The notes: generated by a model not told the origin, from the sequence alone. DNA of 64,000 bases from Devosia sp. A8/3-2 (GCA_025452255.1 CP104975.1:186001-250000); one strand, 5' to 3'. Shown: positions 1 through 11,033, counted from the stretch's first letter. Numbers and translations are program-made.

Positions 1-90
1 CCATGAATCGAGGGGTCGATTTGCGGGGATTTCTGATTAAATCCGTAGCGCGCATCTTTTCCGCAATAGTTTTAAGCGGAGAGAACAACG

Positions 91-750
91 TTGATTGTTT
101 CGATACAAACATTCGAGCATCGGAAGTACTCAGATGTGATGTTGCAAATGTTCCAAGCACGAAAGAGGGTGTTTTTTGACGCGCTGCATTGGGACGTCTC
201 TGTCCGTGGGGAATGTGAACGGGACCATTATGACGACATGGATCCGGTGTACCTCGTTTGGTGCGATCAACGCCGCTCCCGTCACTACGGCAGCATGAGA
301 CTGATGCCGACGACAGGGCCGACACTTCTTTACGATGTCTTCAGATGTACCTTCCCTGACACCGCGAATCTGGTCGCCCCCGGCATCTGGGAAGGCACAC
401 GCATGTGCCTCGATGAGCAAGCACTGGCGGCGGACTACCCCCAAGTCCCTCCGGGTCGGGCGTTCAGTCTTCTCTCGGTGGCACTATGCGAGTTTGCACT
501 GGATCACGGTGTTCATACGCTGGTTTCAAACTACGAACCACACGTCAAACGCCTCTATCACAGAGCGGGCGCCCGTGTTCATGAGCTGGGGCGCGCAGAG
601 GGCTTTGGGCGATCTCCGGTGTGTTGCGGCGCCTTTGAAGTTTCACTGGATGTGCTGAGGACAATGCGCACCAAACTGGGTCTTTCGGAAGCAATCTATC
701 GAAGGCCAAGAAAAGCTTCCGCCGCTGTGTCGACGTTCTGCGCCGCTTAA
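91..750 (+). CDS. luxI: Acyl-homoserine-lactone synthase (LuxI family)
   Basis: Makes an N-acyl-homoserine lactone from S-adenosylmethionine and an acyl carrier, acting in the cytoplasm. The 219-residue length is normal for LuxI. The family pattern is visible: R24..F28...W34 in the N-terminal segment, the acidic stretch ERDHYDDMD near residue 45, GSMRL near 70 and WEGTRM near 100. The start is TTG at 91 with GCGGAGAG just upstream; no better ATG exists. It is followed after 20 bp by a PhoB-like regulator and then an amidohydrolase, so the three look co-transcribed. No LuxR gene is seen in the window; a partner could lie to the left of position 1. Family assignment is secure, the acyl chain is unknown. 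Confidence 0.9.
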   Translation: MIVSIQTFEHRKYSDVMLQMFQARKRVFFDALHWDVSVRGECERDHYDDMDPVYLVWCDQRRSRHYGSMRLMPTTGPTLLYDVFRCTFPDTANLVAPGIWEGTRMCLDEQALAADYPQVPPGRAFSLLSVALCEFALDHGVHTLVSNYEPHVKRLYHRAGARVHELGRAEGFGRSPVCCGAFEVSLDVLRTMRTKLGLSEAIYRRPRKASAAVSTFCAA

Positions 751-770
751 GCGGGCTTGGTGCTGGGGAT

Positions 771-1481
771 ATGACATCGATCGTCATCGCTTCCACCGAC
801 GTAGATTACTACCTGCTGCTCTCGCACATCCTATCGGAGGCGGGGTTTGCGGTGCGGCTGGCGTCAAGCGTGGAGGAGACTATCCATCTCAGCAATGAGG
901 CGAACCCCTTCGCAATTCTTCTCGACTGTCGTTCGGGCGACCGTCTGGCTATCGAAGCTTGTCTTGATCTCAAGCGTGATGCCACGACTTTCGGAATTCC
1001 GACGGTTGCGTTGATCGGCCCCGGGGCCGAGCAGCAATATCTAAGCTTGATGAATGCGGGGGTGGATGAGAGCTTTGTGCGTCCAATTACTCCAAGCAAG
1101 CTCATAGGCTTTCTCGAGAGGCTCGCTGGACTGCCGATCACCGGTCGCACATATCCGGACGGCAGGGCGAGGCTCATCTACGCGGACATTGATATCGATC
1201 TCGATGCACATCGTGTCTCACGTAACGGTCGGCCAATTCATCTTGGCCCAATCGAATTTCGGATGCTTCGACACCTGATCGAGCACACGGGACAAGTTTG
1301 CTCACGTGATGCGCTGGTAGAGGCGGCTCGGCGACAGGGGCAATATGTCGATCGAAGGACGGTCAATGTGCATGTCGGCCGGCTTCGACAGGCGCTGGGC
1401 GAGAGCGGCGGTAACATCATTCGCACGGTGCGCTCCGCCGGCTACATTCTCGATGCGCCTGCCCAGCCATCGCGCGACTAG
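771..1481 (+). CDS. PhoB/OmpR-type response regulator with atypical receiver
   Basis: Receiver domain (about residues 1-120) followed by a winged-helix DNA-binding domain (about 135-230, ending RTVRSAGYIL as in PhoB/OmpR). The phospho-acceptor Asp52 (ILLDC) is present. Two switch residues are altered: the usual Thr after the fourth strand is Ile82 (VALIGPG) and the usual Lys is Arg104 (FVRPI). The N-terminal acidic pair is also loose (STD, residues 8-10). It may work as a phosphorylation-independent or altered-signal regulator; that is inference. It lies 20 bp after luxI and 22 bp before the amidohydrolase, with no kinase gene adjacent. Confidence 0.8.
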   Translation: MTSIVIASTDVDYYLLLSHILSEAGFAVRLASSVEETIHLSNEANPFAILLDCRSGDRLAIEACLDLKRDATTFGIPTVALIGPGAEQQYLSLMNAGVDESFVRPITPSKLIGFLERLAGLPITGRTYPDGRARLIYADIDIDLDAHRVSRNGRPIHLGPIEFRMLRHLIEHTGQVCSRDALVEAARRQGQYVDRRTVNVHVGRLRQALGESGGNIIRTVRSAGYILDAPAQPSRD

Positions 1482-1503
1482 CACCAGCTGGAAAGGCATC
1501 GAA

Positions 1504-2870
1504 TTGGATTTGATTGTCACTAACACCGCGATCATCACAGGCGACGGAACCACAATCCATCCGAACGGCCACATCGGTATTGCCGACGGCAAAATCGCAG
1601 CGATATCTGTCGGGCAAGAGCAGTTGTCGATGTCCGGCATACCCCGGCTTGATGCAAGAGGCGCGACCAGCTTTCAGGTATCATCAACGGCCACGCTCAC
1701 GGGTGTGTACACGGACCGGCGATGCCCAGTGGCTCCAAGCCGCTGAATCCTTCCGACGTCAAATACTTTCGCAATCGACATCTGCTTGGTGGAACCACGA
1801 CCCTTTTGAACGTTTGCGGTCTATCGTTGCCGCATGAGGTCGATAGCAGCCTTCATGGGCCGCATCCTCTTCGAACATTCGTCACAACTGCACATACAGC
1901 TAGCTCCGTCAGTGCGGCTCTCGAGGTGGATGGCAGCGGACTGCGAAGCCGCCACCTAAGGGCAACTGTAGAGGAGGCCGTTGCGAGCGGTGCTGTCGCG
2001 CTTGGGGAAGGCGGAGGGGGCCAGACCCCGGGAGGAGGCGCACAGGACTATGGGTTCTTGCCACAAGTCATTCTAGAGACAACCGGCATTTTGGTCGAAG
2101 CCCGCGATGCAAGACGCCTCAAGGAGCTTCTGCTTGGTCGCACCCTTAAAGACCCGGCCTTCCCGCTAAATGCGCAGTTCATTGCGTTGTGTGATGAGTT
2201 GGATCTTCTCAGCCGGTCGACGTCCGAAACCGTGGCAAAGGCTATTGCTGGGTCGGTCATGAAACCCGTAAAAAACGCGCTCCTTGGTCTTGCAGAATTG
2301 GCAGAGACGTCCGCGAGGACTGGCCTGCCGGCAATCCTTCACAGCGCCGCGCCCTCCGCAGAGCACATCCTGGATTTGGCGCGAGCTATGCCATCTGCAC
2401 GTCTGATCGCTGCACATTGCAATCACCCCTCGTTTACGCCGGAGGAGGCAGTTGCGACGGCAAGGTTGTTGCACGACACCGGGGTTTTGATCGATGTCAG
2501 CACCCTCGATTGCATTTCCACTCATTGGCGCAATACCGCTGAAAACTTGGACGCATTGATCGGCGAAGGTCTGGTCGATACGCTTTCAACCGATTTTGCC
2601 GGCGGCCACTGGGATGGAATTTTGGAGGCGGTGCACCGTATGATCGTTTCGCGGCAATTGTCGGCACCAAGGGCCATCGCATTGGCGACGGGCAATGTGG
2701 CTTCCGCGTTCGGGGCGTTCCATGATGCGGGACGCCTAGAAGTGGGAAAGCGAGCCGACATCACGATCGCCGATAGTCTTAATCTAAGCCGGGTGCGTCA
2801 TGTGATCATAGGTGGCAAACACGTGGTTAGAGACGGTGCTATCAATGACGCTGGGCAGGACAACGACTAG
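1504..2870 (+). CDS. Amidohydrolase-superfamily protein (one frameshift)
   Basis: Metal-dependent hydrolase of the dihydroorotase/enamidase-like branch. The N-terminal part (VTNTAIITGDG..) runs from a TTG start at 1504 with GGAAAGG 8 bp upstream. Near 1675 the frame changes, and the protein continues as GIINGHAHG, which supplies the HxH metal motif. Later come AHCNHPSF and LSTDFAGG, which fit the remaining metal ligands, and a C-terminal GRLEVGKRADITIAD small beta-domain typical of the superfamily. Restoring one base (TTTCAGG to TTTCCAGG) gives about 455 residues. Substrate is unknown; linkage to luxI raises the untested idea of a signal-related amide or lactone. Confidence 0.7.
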
Positions 2871-2987
2871 GTTCTTCGATGTTGCGACAACGGTCCAAGC
2901 CGAGCCCGATTGCGACGTCGAAAGGTCAGATATTTAAGTATCGCTCGATGGGCACAGCCATCATTGCAGTTGTTATCGGTGGCTCCT

Positions 2988-3786
2988 TCAGCCGAAAGGC
3001 ACCGAACGGTACGGACTGTTCACATCGTCCACCAACAATGCGTTGGTGCGCAGCAGATTTTCTTCGCGCGCCTCCGAGGCATTCCAGATCAGACCTCCGG
3101 CGATATAAGCCGCGCTTACCTGAGTCCACGTAGTGTAGGCCTTGCGAACCTGTGGCATCAAGGCCCCGGCAAAGTTTGCGAATTCCGTGCGGTCGATGAA
3201 ACCCAACTGCACCGCCCAGCGCGACAGGCTGGCTAGGCGCACGGCATCCCACGCCACCAGATTCGGGATCTGCGCCGGCTGAACATGAAGCCGCCGACGG
3301 ATGCCCTCAGAGCCATCCCCGGCTACCAATCAGCAATTGCGGCAGGTTTATCCCCAGCGTACGAGCCTGCGATGCCAAGGTTGCGATAGTCGAAATTGTT
3401 GCGAGCCTTGATCTGAAAAAGGCCGGAAACCAAGCTTCCATGGCCGCCTTAAGCAGCGGGTGCGTCGAATGAACCGCTTCGTCTGTCGCGGTAATGGCTA
3501 CCCACACGGGCTGATAGGCAGATCGTTGCCCTTCGTCGGCTAGCCAATGGGCGACCTCTTCGAAACTGGCCCGATCATGCACATTCCAGACTTGTGCCAC
3601 GCCCTCGCGCAACGTGTCGTCACCTTTGCCGGTGGCCGGGCTGTTGACGAAGTCGCCATTGAATGCCGACAGTGGCGCGCTCAGGGTGACCAGCTTTTGT
3701 TCTTCTCGTGATAGCGATGCGGCGTGGTCGAAATGAAGGGCGTCATTGTCCATCAACGTGTGGCCAATCGCGTCCACGATGCCCAT
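2988..3786 (-). CDS. DUF1266 domain protein (one frameshift)
   Basis: The start ATG at 3786 has GGAGAATTCGC before it. The N-terminal 160 residues read in one frame to about 3310, then a one-base shift leads into a second frame with the DUF1266 signature: AWDAVRLASLSRWAVQLGF, a Trp-rich TTWTQVSAAYIAGGLIW segment and an acidic tail. DUF1266 proteins are cytoplasmic and of unknown function, also found in YbeU/YbeR. Convergent with the amidohydrolase gene. The domain call is from pattern recall; the shift may be a sequence error. Confidence 0.6.
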
Positions 3787-4008
3787 GCGAATTCTCCGAG
3801 AGTAAAGATGCCGGATTCGCGGATTGGGACTCATCCGCTAGCGGCAGGGATTGATGATCTAGTCCCAAAGCACTTTAATCGTCGACAAGCCGGACATATC
3901 GAGCTTGGTACCGCTCTCACTCCTTAAAGCGTAGTCCCCCGACGTTCGATGCGGCGTTACCCGACTCAGCTAAAGCAAGTTGGTCGCAGTTAAACCTAGA
4001 CGAATGTG

Positions 4009-4233
4009 ATGGCCGAGATCGACCTCTATCTCGCATTAAAGGCCTTCATGGAAAGCGCCGGCTATACGCTCAAGGGCGAGGTCCCGGCTCGGACCGTAAC
4101 CGAGCCGGGACCTGTCCCTAAGCCGCTGAGAGCGCTGCTTCTCCCGACAGGACTGGCGTTGGGCGAGGTGCTTTGGCGGCCGACGGGCATGGTGGCGGGT
4201 CATCATCATCGTCGTGGCCACGCCGCCGTGTGA
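4009..4233 (+). pseudogene. Fragment resembling DUF2161 N-terminus
   Basis: The first 25 residues (MAEIDLYLALKAFMESAGYTLKGEV) match my memory of the start of DUF2161 proteins, a PD-(D/E)XK nuclease-like group. After KGEV the reading frame no longer resembles the family and stops 50 codons later, whereas family members are about 200 residues or more. I therefore read it as a truncated remnant. Confidence 0.35.
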
Positions 4234-4338
4234 CTAAGCTGCGCAAAGTGCGGGCGAATGTCCTTCGGTGTCGAAGCCGTTCTCGTCGGCCGCTAGCTTG
4301 GGCTCGTGGGGAGGCGGCGGTCCCACCACCGAGCTGTT

Positions 4339-4569
4339 TTAGCGCGCAAGAATCTGGTCGATATGGAGCACGGTGCCATCCTCTAACTGCCGAAGAGCTG
4401 GCCTGTCGCGCACCGCCCGGGCATCGGACGCCCGAGATGCCGGGATAGCCCGCTTTTGCTCAATTGTGAGGGATGGGTCGAAAACCACCTCATGTGGGTC
4501 GGAACGCCCTTTAGCGGTGGCCCAATTGTCCGTTTCATATTCATCGGATGGATAGAAATCGTTCCACAT
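4339..4569 (-). CDS. Small conserved hypothetical protein
   Basis: A 76-residue soluble protein starting at the ATG at 4569, preceded by a strong GGAGG. The segment DPSLTIEQKRAI..SRASDARAV..PALRQLEDGTVLHID resembles a short protein family common in Hyphomicrobiales (the TIEQKRAILASWASDA-type sequence). No function is known to me. It follows the small secreted-protein gene on the same strand. Confidence 0.6.
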   Translation of the reverse strand: MWNDFYPSDEYETDNWATAKGRSDPHEVVFDPSLTIEQKRAIPASRASDARAVRDRPALRQLEDGTVLHIDQILAR

Positions 4570-4622
4570 CTCAATCCTCCGCGACAGCAGGCGCTTTCGT
4601 CTTACCGAGGAGAGACAGCTCA

Positions 4623-4892
4623 TTATCGCTCGTCCAGCGGCTGAGGCCCTTGGCTTTGGGTTTCAACGAATAGTCCGATGGGCCCTGCGCCGAGGACCGT
4701 TTCGGCTTCAGGTCGGGCGGCTTGCGCCACCGCATTACACGGCCATAGGTTCTCGCCTGCGAGGGCTGTGCGCAACTCAAGCCAAGAGCTGCTGGCCTGT
4801 TTACCCACGTTGGGGAGGACCGGAGTTGCTAGGCTTGGTGAAAGGGCCAAAGCGCAAGCAATCGCGGCAGCAGACAGTGAAATCGTTCGCAT
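4623..4892 (-). CDS. Small secreted protein with signal peptide
   Basis: An 89-residue protein with start ATG at 4892 and AAAGGAG 7 bp upstream. It begins with a clear signal peptide (MRTISLSAAAIACALALSPSLA, cleavage after about residue 22). The rest is polar with no recognised domain. Another frame over 4571-4780 reads KGLSRWTSDNELSLLGKTK..; so the C-terminal half may really lie in that frame after an indel. It starts 13 bp after the upstream gene's likely restored stop at 4906. Confidence 0.5.
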   Translation of the reverse strand: MRTISLSAAAIACALALSPSLATPVLPNVGKQASSSWLELRTALAGENLWPCNAVAQAARPEAETVLGAGPIGLFVETQSQGPQPLDER

Positions 4893-4905
4893 TTTGATAC
4901 TCCTT

Positions 4906-5329
4906 TCATATGTTCGGATTGGAAAACTGTGATCCGGCGGTCGACGCAGCGGGTGGTCGCGGCGCCTCGGCAAATATCTCCTCGACTGGGAAGGCAGTTT
5001 GTTCCAGCGTGGATTTGGGTTCCTTGTGCCGCTCTGACAACCTCGAGGGTTTTGAGAGCCAGCACGGTCTCGGTGCGAAGCCGCTTGAGATGGCGGATCG
5101 TTGCCTCCACTGGCTCGCCTCGGCCTTGCCGACTTGCCATGGCGAGGAGTTCGGCATCGACCAACTGGATGACGCATTCCGCTTCGATACGTGTCCAGGG
5201 GTCCGGTATGTCGGTCCGGAAGGCTTCCCGCGCAAGCCGCGAGATTCTGTCTATATCAACGGTCCACTCCGAGAGCAGGTCTGGCTCCGGGCTTGTCGAG
5301 GCCGGTCTCTCGTTGATGAATGCGTGCAT
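4906..5329 (-). CDS. Hypothetical helical protein (probable frameshift)
   Basis: The start ATG at 5329 follows GAGAGGAGAA. The N-terminal 100 residues are helical and charged (DIDRISRLAREAF.., ECVIQLVDAELLAMASRQG, ATIRHLKRLRTETVLALKTLEVVRAAQGT). Near 5020 a shift of one base leads to a protein-like tail (EQTAFPVEEIFAEAPRPPAASTAG) ending at 4906, just before the next gene. Without the shift the ORF would run on to 4829 over the start of the next gene. Function unknown. Confidence 0.5.
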
Positions 5330-5354
5330 TTCTCCTCTCTCGCAGTTAGATGGC

Positions 5355-5378
5355 GGCGCCCGGGTTTTCCCGGGCGCC
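5355..5378 (-). terminator. Perfect hairpin after groEL
   Basis: GGCGCCCGGG-TTTT-CCCGGGCGCC is a perfect 10-bp stem with a 4-base loop, 7 bp past the groEL stop. There is no clear U-tract, so it may stabilise the mRNA end rather than act as a strong intrinsic terminator. Confidence 0.55.
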
Positions 5379-5385
5379 ACTGACC

Positions 5386-7014
<1,629 letters not shown>

Positions 7015-7046
7015 TTTCGTTTCTGCTCCTTCAGATGATAAGCGCG

Positions 7047-7356
7047 TTAAGCGGCTTTGCGGGCCGGCTCGGTGCTTTCGATTACACCCAGAATGTCGGA
7101 TTCCTTCATGATGATGAGGTCTTCACCATCGATGCGCACTTCGGTGCCGCTCCATTTGCCGAACAGCACGCGATCGCCGCTCTTGAGGTCGGGCACAACC
7201 AGTTCGCGCTCATTGCGCGCCCGGCCCCACGGCGATCACTTCGCCCTCGGAGGGTTTTTCCTTGGCTGTATCGGGGATGATAATGCCGCCAGAAGTCTTT
7301 TCATCGGCTTCGATGCGGCGAACGAGCACACGGTCGTGCAGGGGACGGAAGGCCAT
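7047..7356 (-). CDS. groES: Co-chaperonin GroES (frameshifted)
   Basis: The 10-kDa lid of the GroEL cage. It starts at ATG 7356 ([14 protein letters not shown]..) with GGAGG upstream. The frame reads through the mobile-loop part ([21 protein letters not shown]) to VIAVGPGA and then stops at 7210. One frame over, the expected remainder follows: [33 protein letters not shown], ending PARKAA at 7047. A net loss of two bases (CGCGCG to CGCG) or gain of one near 7218 explains it. Because GroES is normally essential, an error or a second intact copy is likelier than true loss. Confidence 0.92.
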
Positions 7357-7469
7357 CCATTCCTCCATTATCAACATTGATGTCAGAGCGCGTCCTCCGG
7401 CATCCCGAGAGGAAGCAGAAAATGAATTAGGAGCGGCACGATGGGCTTCAAGAGGGGGCAAGAAAAATT

Positions 7470-7496
7470 TTAGCACTCGCCTACGCAGAGTGCTGA
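7470..7496 (-). promoter_or_regulatory. CIRCE operator (HrcA site)
   Basis: TTAGCACTC-N9-GAGTGCTGA, matching the CIRCE consensus TTAGCACTC-N9-GAGTGCTAA at 17 of 18 arm positions. It sits 114 bp upstream of groES and also faces the divergent usg gene, whose start is 70 bp to the right. Confidence 0.92.
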
Positions 7497-7565
7497 TTTG
7501 CACCCAACCCGCTGGCAGCGTTACTTTAATTATAGAAGCATCTTGCGTGAAAGGAGAGCGGATCC

Positions 7566-7835
7566 ATGACCGATACCAGCTTCATCAAACAGCTCGATGG
7601 CTACGGCTTGACCACTGCCCAGATCCATTATCGCCTGCCGGACCAGCCTTCGCTGCTGCAACTCTACATATGGCAGGAATACGATCTCGCCCCCGAGTTT
7701 CCTACCCTTCAGGAGTTTCTGAATTTCTGGCGGCGCGAGATTGAGGGCGCATTGCACTCAGTCTGCATTGCGCATCAGCGGCTGATCCAGCCCAGCGAAT
7801 TTCGGGCCGTCAATGGCATCATTACGGTTCATTGA
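7566..7835 (+). CDS. usg: Usg family protein
   Basis: An 89-residue protein of the Usg family, recognised from [32 protein letters not shown] and [16 protein letters not shown]. Family members are short alphaproteobacterial proteins, often annotated near tryptophan or stress genes; the biochemical role is not established. GGAGAGCGGATCC precedes the ATG. It is divergent from groESL and may share the CIRCE region. Confidence 0.85.
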   Translation: MTDTSFIKQLDGYGLTTAQIHYRLPDQPSLLQLYIWQEYDLAPEFPTLQEFLNFWRREIEGALHSVCIAHQRLIQPSEFRAVNGIITVH

Positions 7836-7837
7836 AT

Positions 7838-7878
7838 GGCCCTGCTCCGGGGAGCGGGTGACGCTCTCGGGCAGGGCC
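7838..7878. terminator. Inverted repeat between convergent usg and hsp20
   Basis: GGCCCTGC ... GCAGGGCC (8-bp arms) encloses a second small hairpin (CTCCGGGGAG). It sits between the stops of usg (+) and hsp20 (-), so a bidirectional terminator is plausible, although no T-run follows. Confidence 0.4.
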
Positions 7879-7906
7879 GCAGATATCCGGCGGGCCGGTG
7901 CGATCG

Positions 7907-8428
7907 TTAGTGCACCGGACCCTGTCCATTAATGGCGATGCGTTTGACCTTGGACTGCGCAGTGGCCGACTTGGGTAGGGTCACCGTCAGCACGCCATTT
8001 TTGAACGAGGCGGCTACCTTATCGTCCTCCACCTCCGAGCCGAGCGGAATGCGCCGTTCGAAACGGCCATAGAAGCGCTCGGAGAAATGCCGGTCCTTGT
8101 CCTCACTCTCGGAGCGTTTCTCGCCTCGAAGCGTCAGCACGCCGTCGTCGAGCAGGAGTTCGATATCCTTTTCGTCCATACCGGCAATCTCGGCGGTCAC
8201 CTTGAGTTCGTTGTCGGTTTCCGAGATTTCAACATTGGGCCACACGGCGCCTGCCGAAAGCGAACCAAATGCCGGCAATCGCGTATCAAAGCCGCGGAAC
8301 GCGTCGTCGAACACGCGGTTGATCTCCCGATGTAGTGACAGGAACGGGTTCTGCTCGCTGTCGCGATAGAGGGACGGAGCCTGATTGTCGTTGTTCCGGC
8401 CCCGGGGAATGAGATCACGTACACTCAT
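7907..8428 (-). CDS. Hsp20/alpha-crystallin small heat-shock protein
   Basis: ATP-independent holdase chaperone in the cytoplasm. Start ATG at 8428 has AAAGGAGAAG before it and gives 173 residues. N-terminal arm MSVRDLIPRG..; alpha-crystallin domain about residues 60-160 with ELKVTAEIAGMDEKDIEL, GVLTLRGEKRSE, FYGRFERRIPLG and FKNGVLTVTLPKS; the C-terminal IxI-type motif appears as VKRIAI. The companion Hsp20 gene lies upstream on the same strand. Confidence 0.93.
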   Translation of the reverse strand: MSVRDLIPRGRNNDNQAPSLYRDSEQNPFLSLHREINRVFDDAFRGFDTRLPAFGSLSAGAVWPNVEISETDNELKVTAEIAGMDEKDIELLLDDGVLTLRGEKRSESEDKDRHFSERFYGRFERRIPLGSEVEDDKVAASFKNGVLTVTLPKSATAQSKVKRIAINGQGPVH

Positions 8429-8507
8429 CTGGCCTTCTCCTTTCAATGCCATGGATTGACTGGATCGAAGCCCGGACGCTGGCGTCCGGTTTCACGATAA
8501 ACCTCGG

Positions 8508-8982
8508 TTATGCAGCCTGTCGGTTCGCTTCGATCTGCTGCAGTTCCGCCGGCGTCCGCGCGGCCGTGCCGATCTCGATGCGCCGTGGCTTCATTGTCTC
8601 GGGCAGCTCGCGCTTGAGGTTGATCGTCAATAGGCCATCGGTCAGGTTCGCGTCGGCGACCTTGACGTGGTCGGCCAGCTCGAACCGTCGCTCAGAACGC
8701 CCGGTAGGAAATGCCACGATGCAGATATTGAGCATTGTCCTCACCGGTCTTTTGGCCGCTCACCACAAGCAGGTTGGCCTCGTGGGTGATGGCCGAGTCC
8801 GTCTGGGGGAAGCCGGCCACCGCCATGGTGATCTGATAGTCATCCTCGCCCGTCTCGACGATATCGTAGGGCGGCCAGCTATCGATCGCCTGCACGCGGC
8901 TGGCGTTTTCCAGCAGGGTGAACATCCGATCGAAACCGATGCTCGACCGGTACAGGGGTGCGAAACCAAGACTAGTCCTCAT
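8508..8982 (-). CDS. Hsp20 family protein, IbpA-type (one frameshift)
   Basis: Start ATG at 8982 with AAGGAGG 8 bp upstream. It reads MRTSLGFAPLYRSSIGFDRMF..., then SWPPYDIVETGEDDYQITMAVAGF, LLVVSGQK and HRGISYRAF. Just there an extra base (TTCTGAGCG for TTCGAGCG, near 8694) creates a stop. The next frame continues ERRFELADHVKVADANLTDGLLTINLKRELPE to the stop at 8508. Restored length about 158 residues, typical for IbpA. Likely the same heat-shock group as groESL. Confidence 0.85.
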
Positions 8983-9118
8983 AGCCATATCCTCCTTGAG
9001 CAACATGGATACGAGAGGCGCCCAAGAGGAACGCCTCCCAGACCTGCCGGGCAAAAGCCCCGGCGACAATTGATTTTGGAATGCCAAATCGGTTTTCAAG
9101 AACCTGAGAAGAAATTTC

Positions 9119-9383
9119 CCGAGCTAATTTAACCGTCATCACCCTCACGGGACCGTTGTAGTCCGACACGTAAACGACCGCTTTATGCCCGGCCGTCTGA
9201 GTGTGATATGGCCCATTCGTCGCCAATCGTCAGTCGATGCAGGATCACGTGATCAAGAAAGTCGGGGAGCACCGGTTCGTTGAAGGTAATGCGCAATGTG
9301 GCCGGATCAAAACCCAGTCGGCGCAACCGCCCAGACTTGGGGAATGCAGGCCACGGGTAAAAGTGGAATCCTGTCGCCGCCAT
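9119..9383 (-). pseudogene. C-terminal remnant of a glycogen-debranching-type protein
   Basis: Two overlapping frames together read LRRLGFDPATLRITFNEPVLPDFLDHVILHRLTIGD.. and then AVVYVSDYNGPVRVMTV. This resembles the C-terminal end of amylo-alpha-1,6-glucosidase/debranching-like enzymes (the 'RPxLPxFLxxVxIxxLxVGD...G.V.V' pattern). Only about 90 residues remain and the frame shifts near 9190. I see no catalytic part nearby. Confidence 0.4.
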
Positions 9384-9672
9384 GGCACCCGCACACCAGA
9401 AATACCAAAAGCAACCACTCGCCCAGACCGAGCTGATTTACTCAGGCGCAGAAAATAGAAAATACGCTAGTCCAAGTTGAGTATGCGATCTTGGAGCCGA
9501 TAGAATAAATATCGATTGTATTGTAAACTACACATGCTTAGGCCATCATTTGGCAGGGCCATGATGCCCACAGGAGAGCGGCCGTCGCCGCCGTACCTCG
9601 GCTGCTCTCCTACTCTCCCGGGCTTCGCCACCTCCCCGAATTCATCTATGGCTAGCCCCTCCGGCCTGATGC
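9384..9672. other. Gap without recognised gene
   Basis: About 290 bp between the debranching-type remnant and the MmgE/PrpD gene, including an AT-rich stretch near 9480-9540. No ORF here resembles a protein I know, and I see no convincing regulatory repeat. Confidence 0.4.
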
Positions 9673-11022
9673 TCAGTCAATTGAGCTCGTTTGGGCGAGG
9701 ACGCGTTGCAGCTTACCCAGATCGCAATGATCGGGGTCAACGGCATCCAGCAATCGTTGGCACTGAACCTCGGAAATTCGACCCTTGGCTAAGTCAAGAA
9801 ACTTGCACCGAACGTCTTGCCGCGAAAGAACGGTCGGCCCTATAGGGCTCAGATTTTCCGAGACATCTCCAGTCTTGAAGGTGATGCGCACCTTAGCAAG
9901 CGTCTCACGCGGAAAGCGCTGATCAATCGTTGGGCAAACGTTCAAATTAATCCGCGTGGCTAACGCTGGGACACGGTCGTCGTGCAATAGATCCTCAGTA
10001 ATCGGGGACAGGGCCGCGGGGCCACGGAGCACCAACGCCGCCGAGCAGAATGGCAGGCTGTATTGCACCTCGACGAGATTGTTGGGTGTGAGCTTATTGG
10101 CAAGGCGCAGCGCCTGAGCAAAGGTCGCAACTTCGATCCTAGCAATACTATCAACCTCCACGGCGACGTCTTCGACCAGAGAGCAATAGGCGTCGAGTGC
10201 AGGGTGGACATAGCGACAACATGCATATCGCTTGAAATAGGTTTCTAGGATCAGGGTGGGCTCCAGCGCATCGCCGATCGGCGGGCAATAGGCATAATGG
10301 GATGTGTGGTCCAGCAGATCTTTTGGCCCGGTGAATCTGTCACGCGATAGGTCGATAGCCATCAGGGCCTGCACTGTGCTGATTGGAATCCCCTCTTTTG
10401 CCCAATTGCCGGTTTGCCGCGCATAGCCTGAGCTGCCGTTGGCTTGCAGGTTAGGCGCCCAAACACCTGCAATAGCGAGAGCGTTCGAAAGTTGGTCGCT
10501 ATCGAGCCCAACCAAACGACCACACGCCGCAACCACGCCAAGACCCGCCCATCGCCCGGACTGATAGGTTTGAGCTTTCTCAAATCGCTGGGCGGCGGCG
10601 GACCGGATCACGACTTCGTATCCAATGGCAATGGCCGCAAGGATTTGAGACGTTGACGACCGGACTCGTGAAGCTTGCGCCAGCACTGCTGGAACGATCG
10701 CAGAACCGGGATGCCCGCGCGCTAGGCGGTGTCCGTCGTCAAAATCGAGTGAGGAGGCAGCCATGGCATTGCACCAGCTAGCGCCGGCGACGCTCAATCG
10801 GCGTTGAGTAAACCAGATCGGCGCGTCACCATTTGCAAAGACCGAATATGCCGCCTGTCGTGCTGATATGGCGGGCCGTGCGGAAACGCCGGCAAGACAA
10901 GACGCTACACTATCGAGCACACAGTCGATCGCCTTATGCGCGACGGCAGCGGATAGAGCCTCGGTAGGGTATTGGAGGATTTGGGCTGCCAAGCGCTCTG
11001 TAACACATTGAGATTCATTCAT
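9673..11022 (-). CDS. MmgE/PrpD family protein
   Basis: A 449-residue intact member of the MmgE/PrpD family, which includes 2-methylcitrate dehydratase and related lyases or isomerases. The diagnostic segment SLDFDDGHRLARGHPGSAIVPAVLA lies near residues 90-115. RYACCRYVHPALDA in the second half matches the family's C.CR.xHP motif. It starts 11 bp after the ornithine-cyclodeaminase-like gene, as the last gene of the catabolic operon. Its substrate here is unlikely to be methylcitrate, since no prpB/prpC lies nearby; that is inference. Confidence 0.85.
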   Translation of the reverse strand: MNESQCVTERLAAQILQYPTEALSAAVAHKAIDCVLDSVASCLAGVSARPAISARQAAYSVFANGDAPIWFTQRRLSVAGASWCNAMAASSLDFDDGHRLARGHPGSAIVPAVLAQASRVRSSTSQILAAIAIGYEVVIRSAAAQRFEKAQTYQSGRWAGLGVVAACGRLVGLDSDQLSNALAIAGVWAPNLQANGSSGYARQTGNWAKEGIPISTVQALMAIDLSRDRFTGPKDLLDHTSHYAYCPPIGDALEPTLILETYFKRYACCRYVHPALDAYCSLVEDVAVEVDSIARIEVATFAQALRLANKLTPNNLVEVQYSLPFCSAALVLRGPAALSPITEDLLHDDRVPALATRINLNVCPTIDQRFPRETLAKVRITFKTGDVSENLSPIGPTVLSRQDVRCKFLDLAKGRISEVQCQRLLDAVDPDHCDLGKLQRVLAQTSSID

Positions 11023-11033
11023 GGGTGGTTGCG

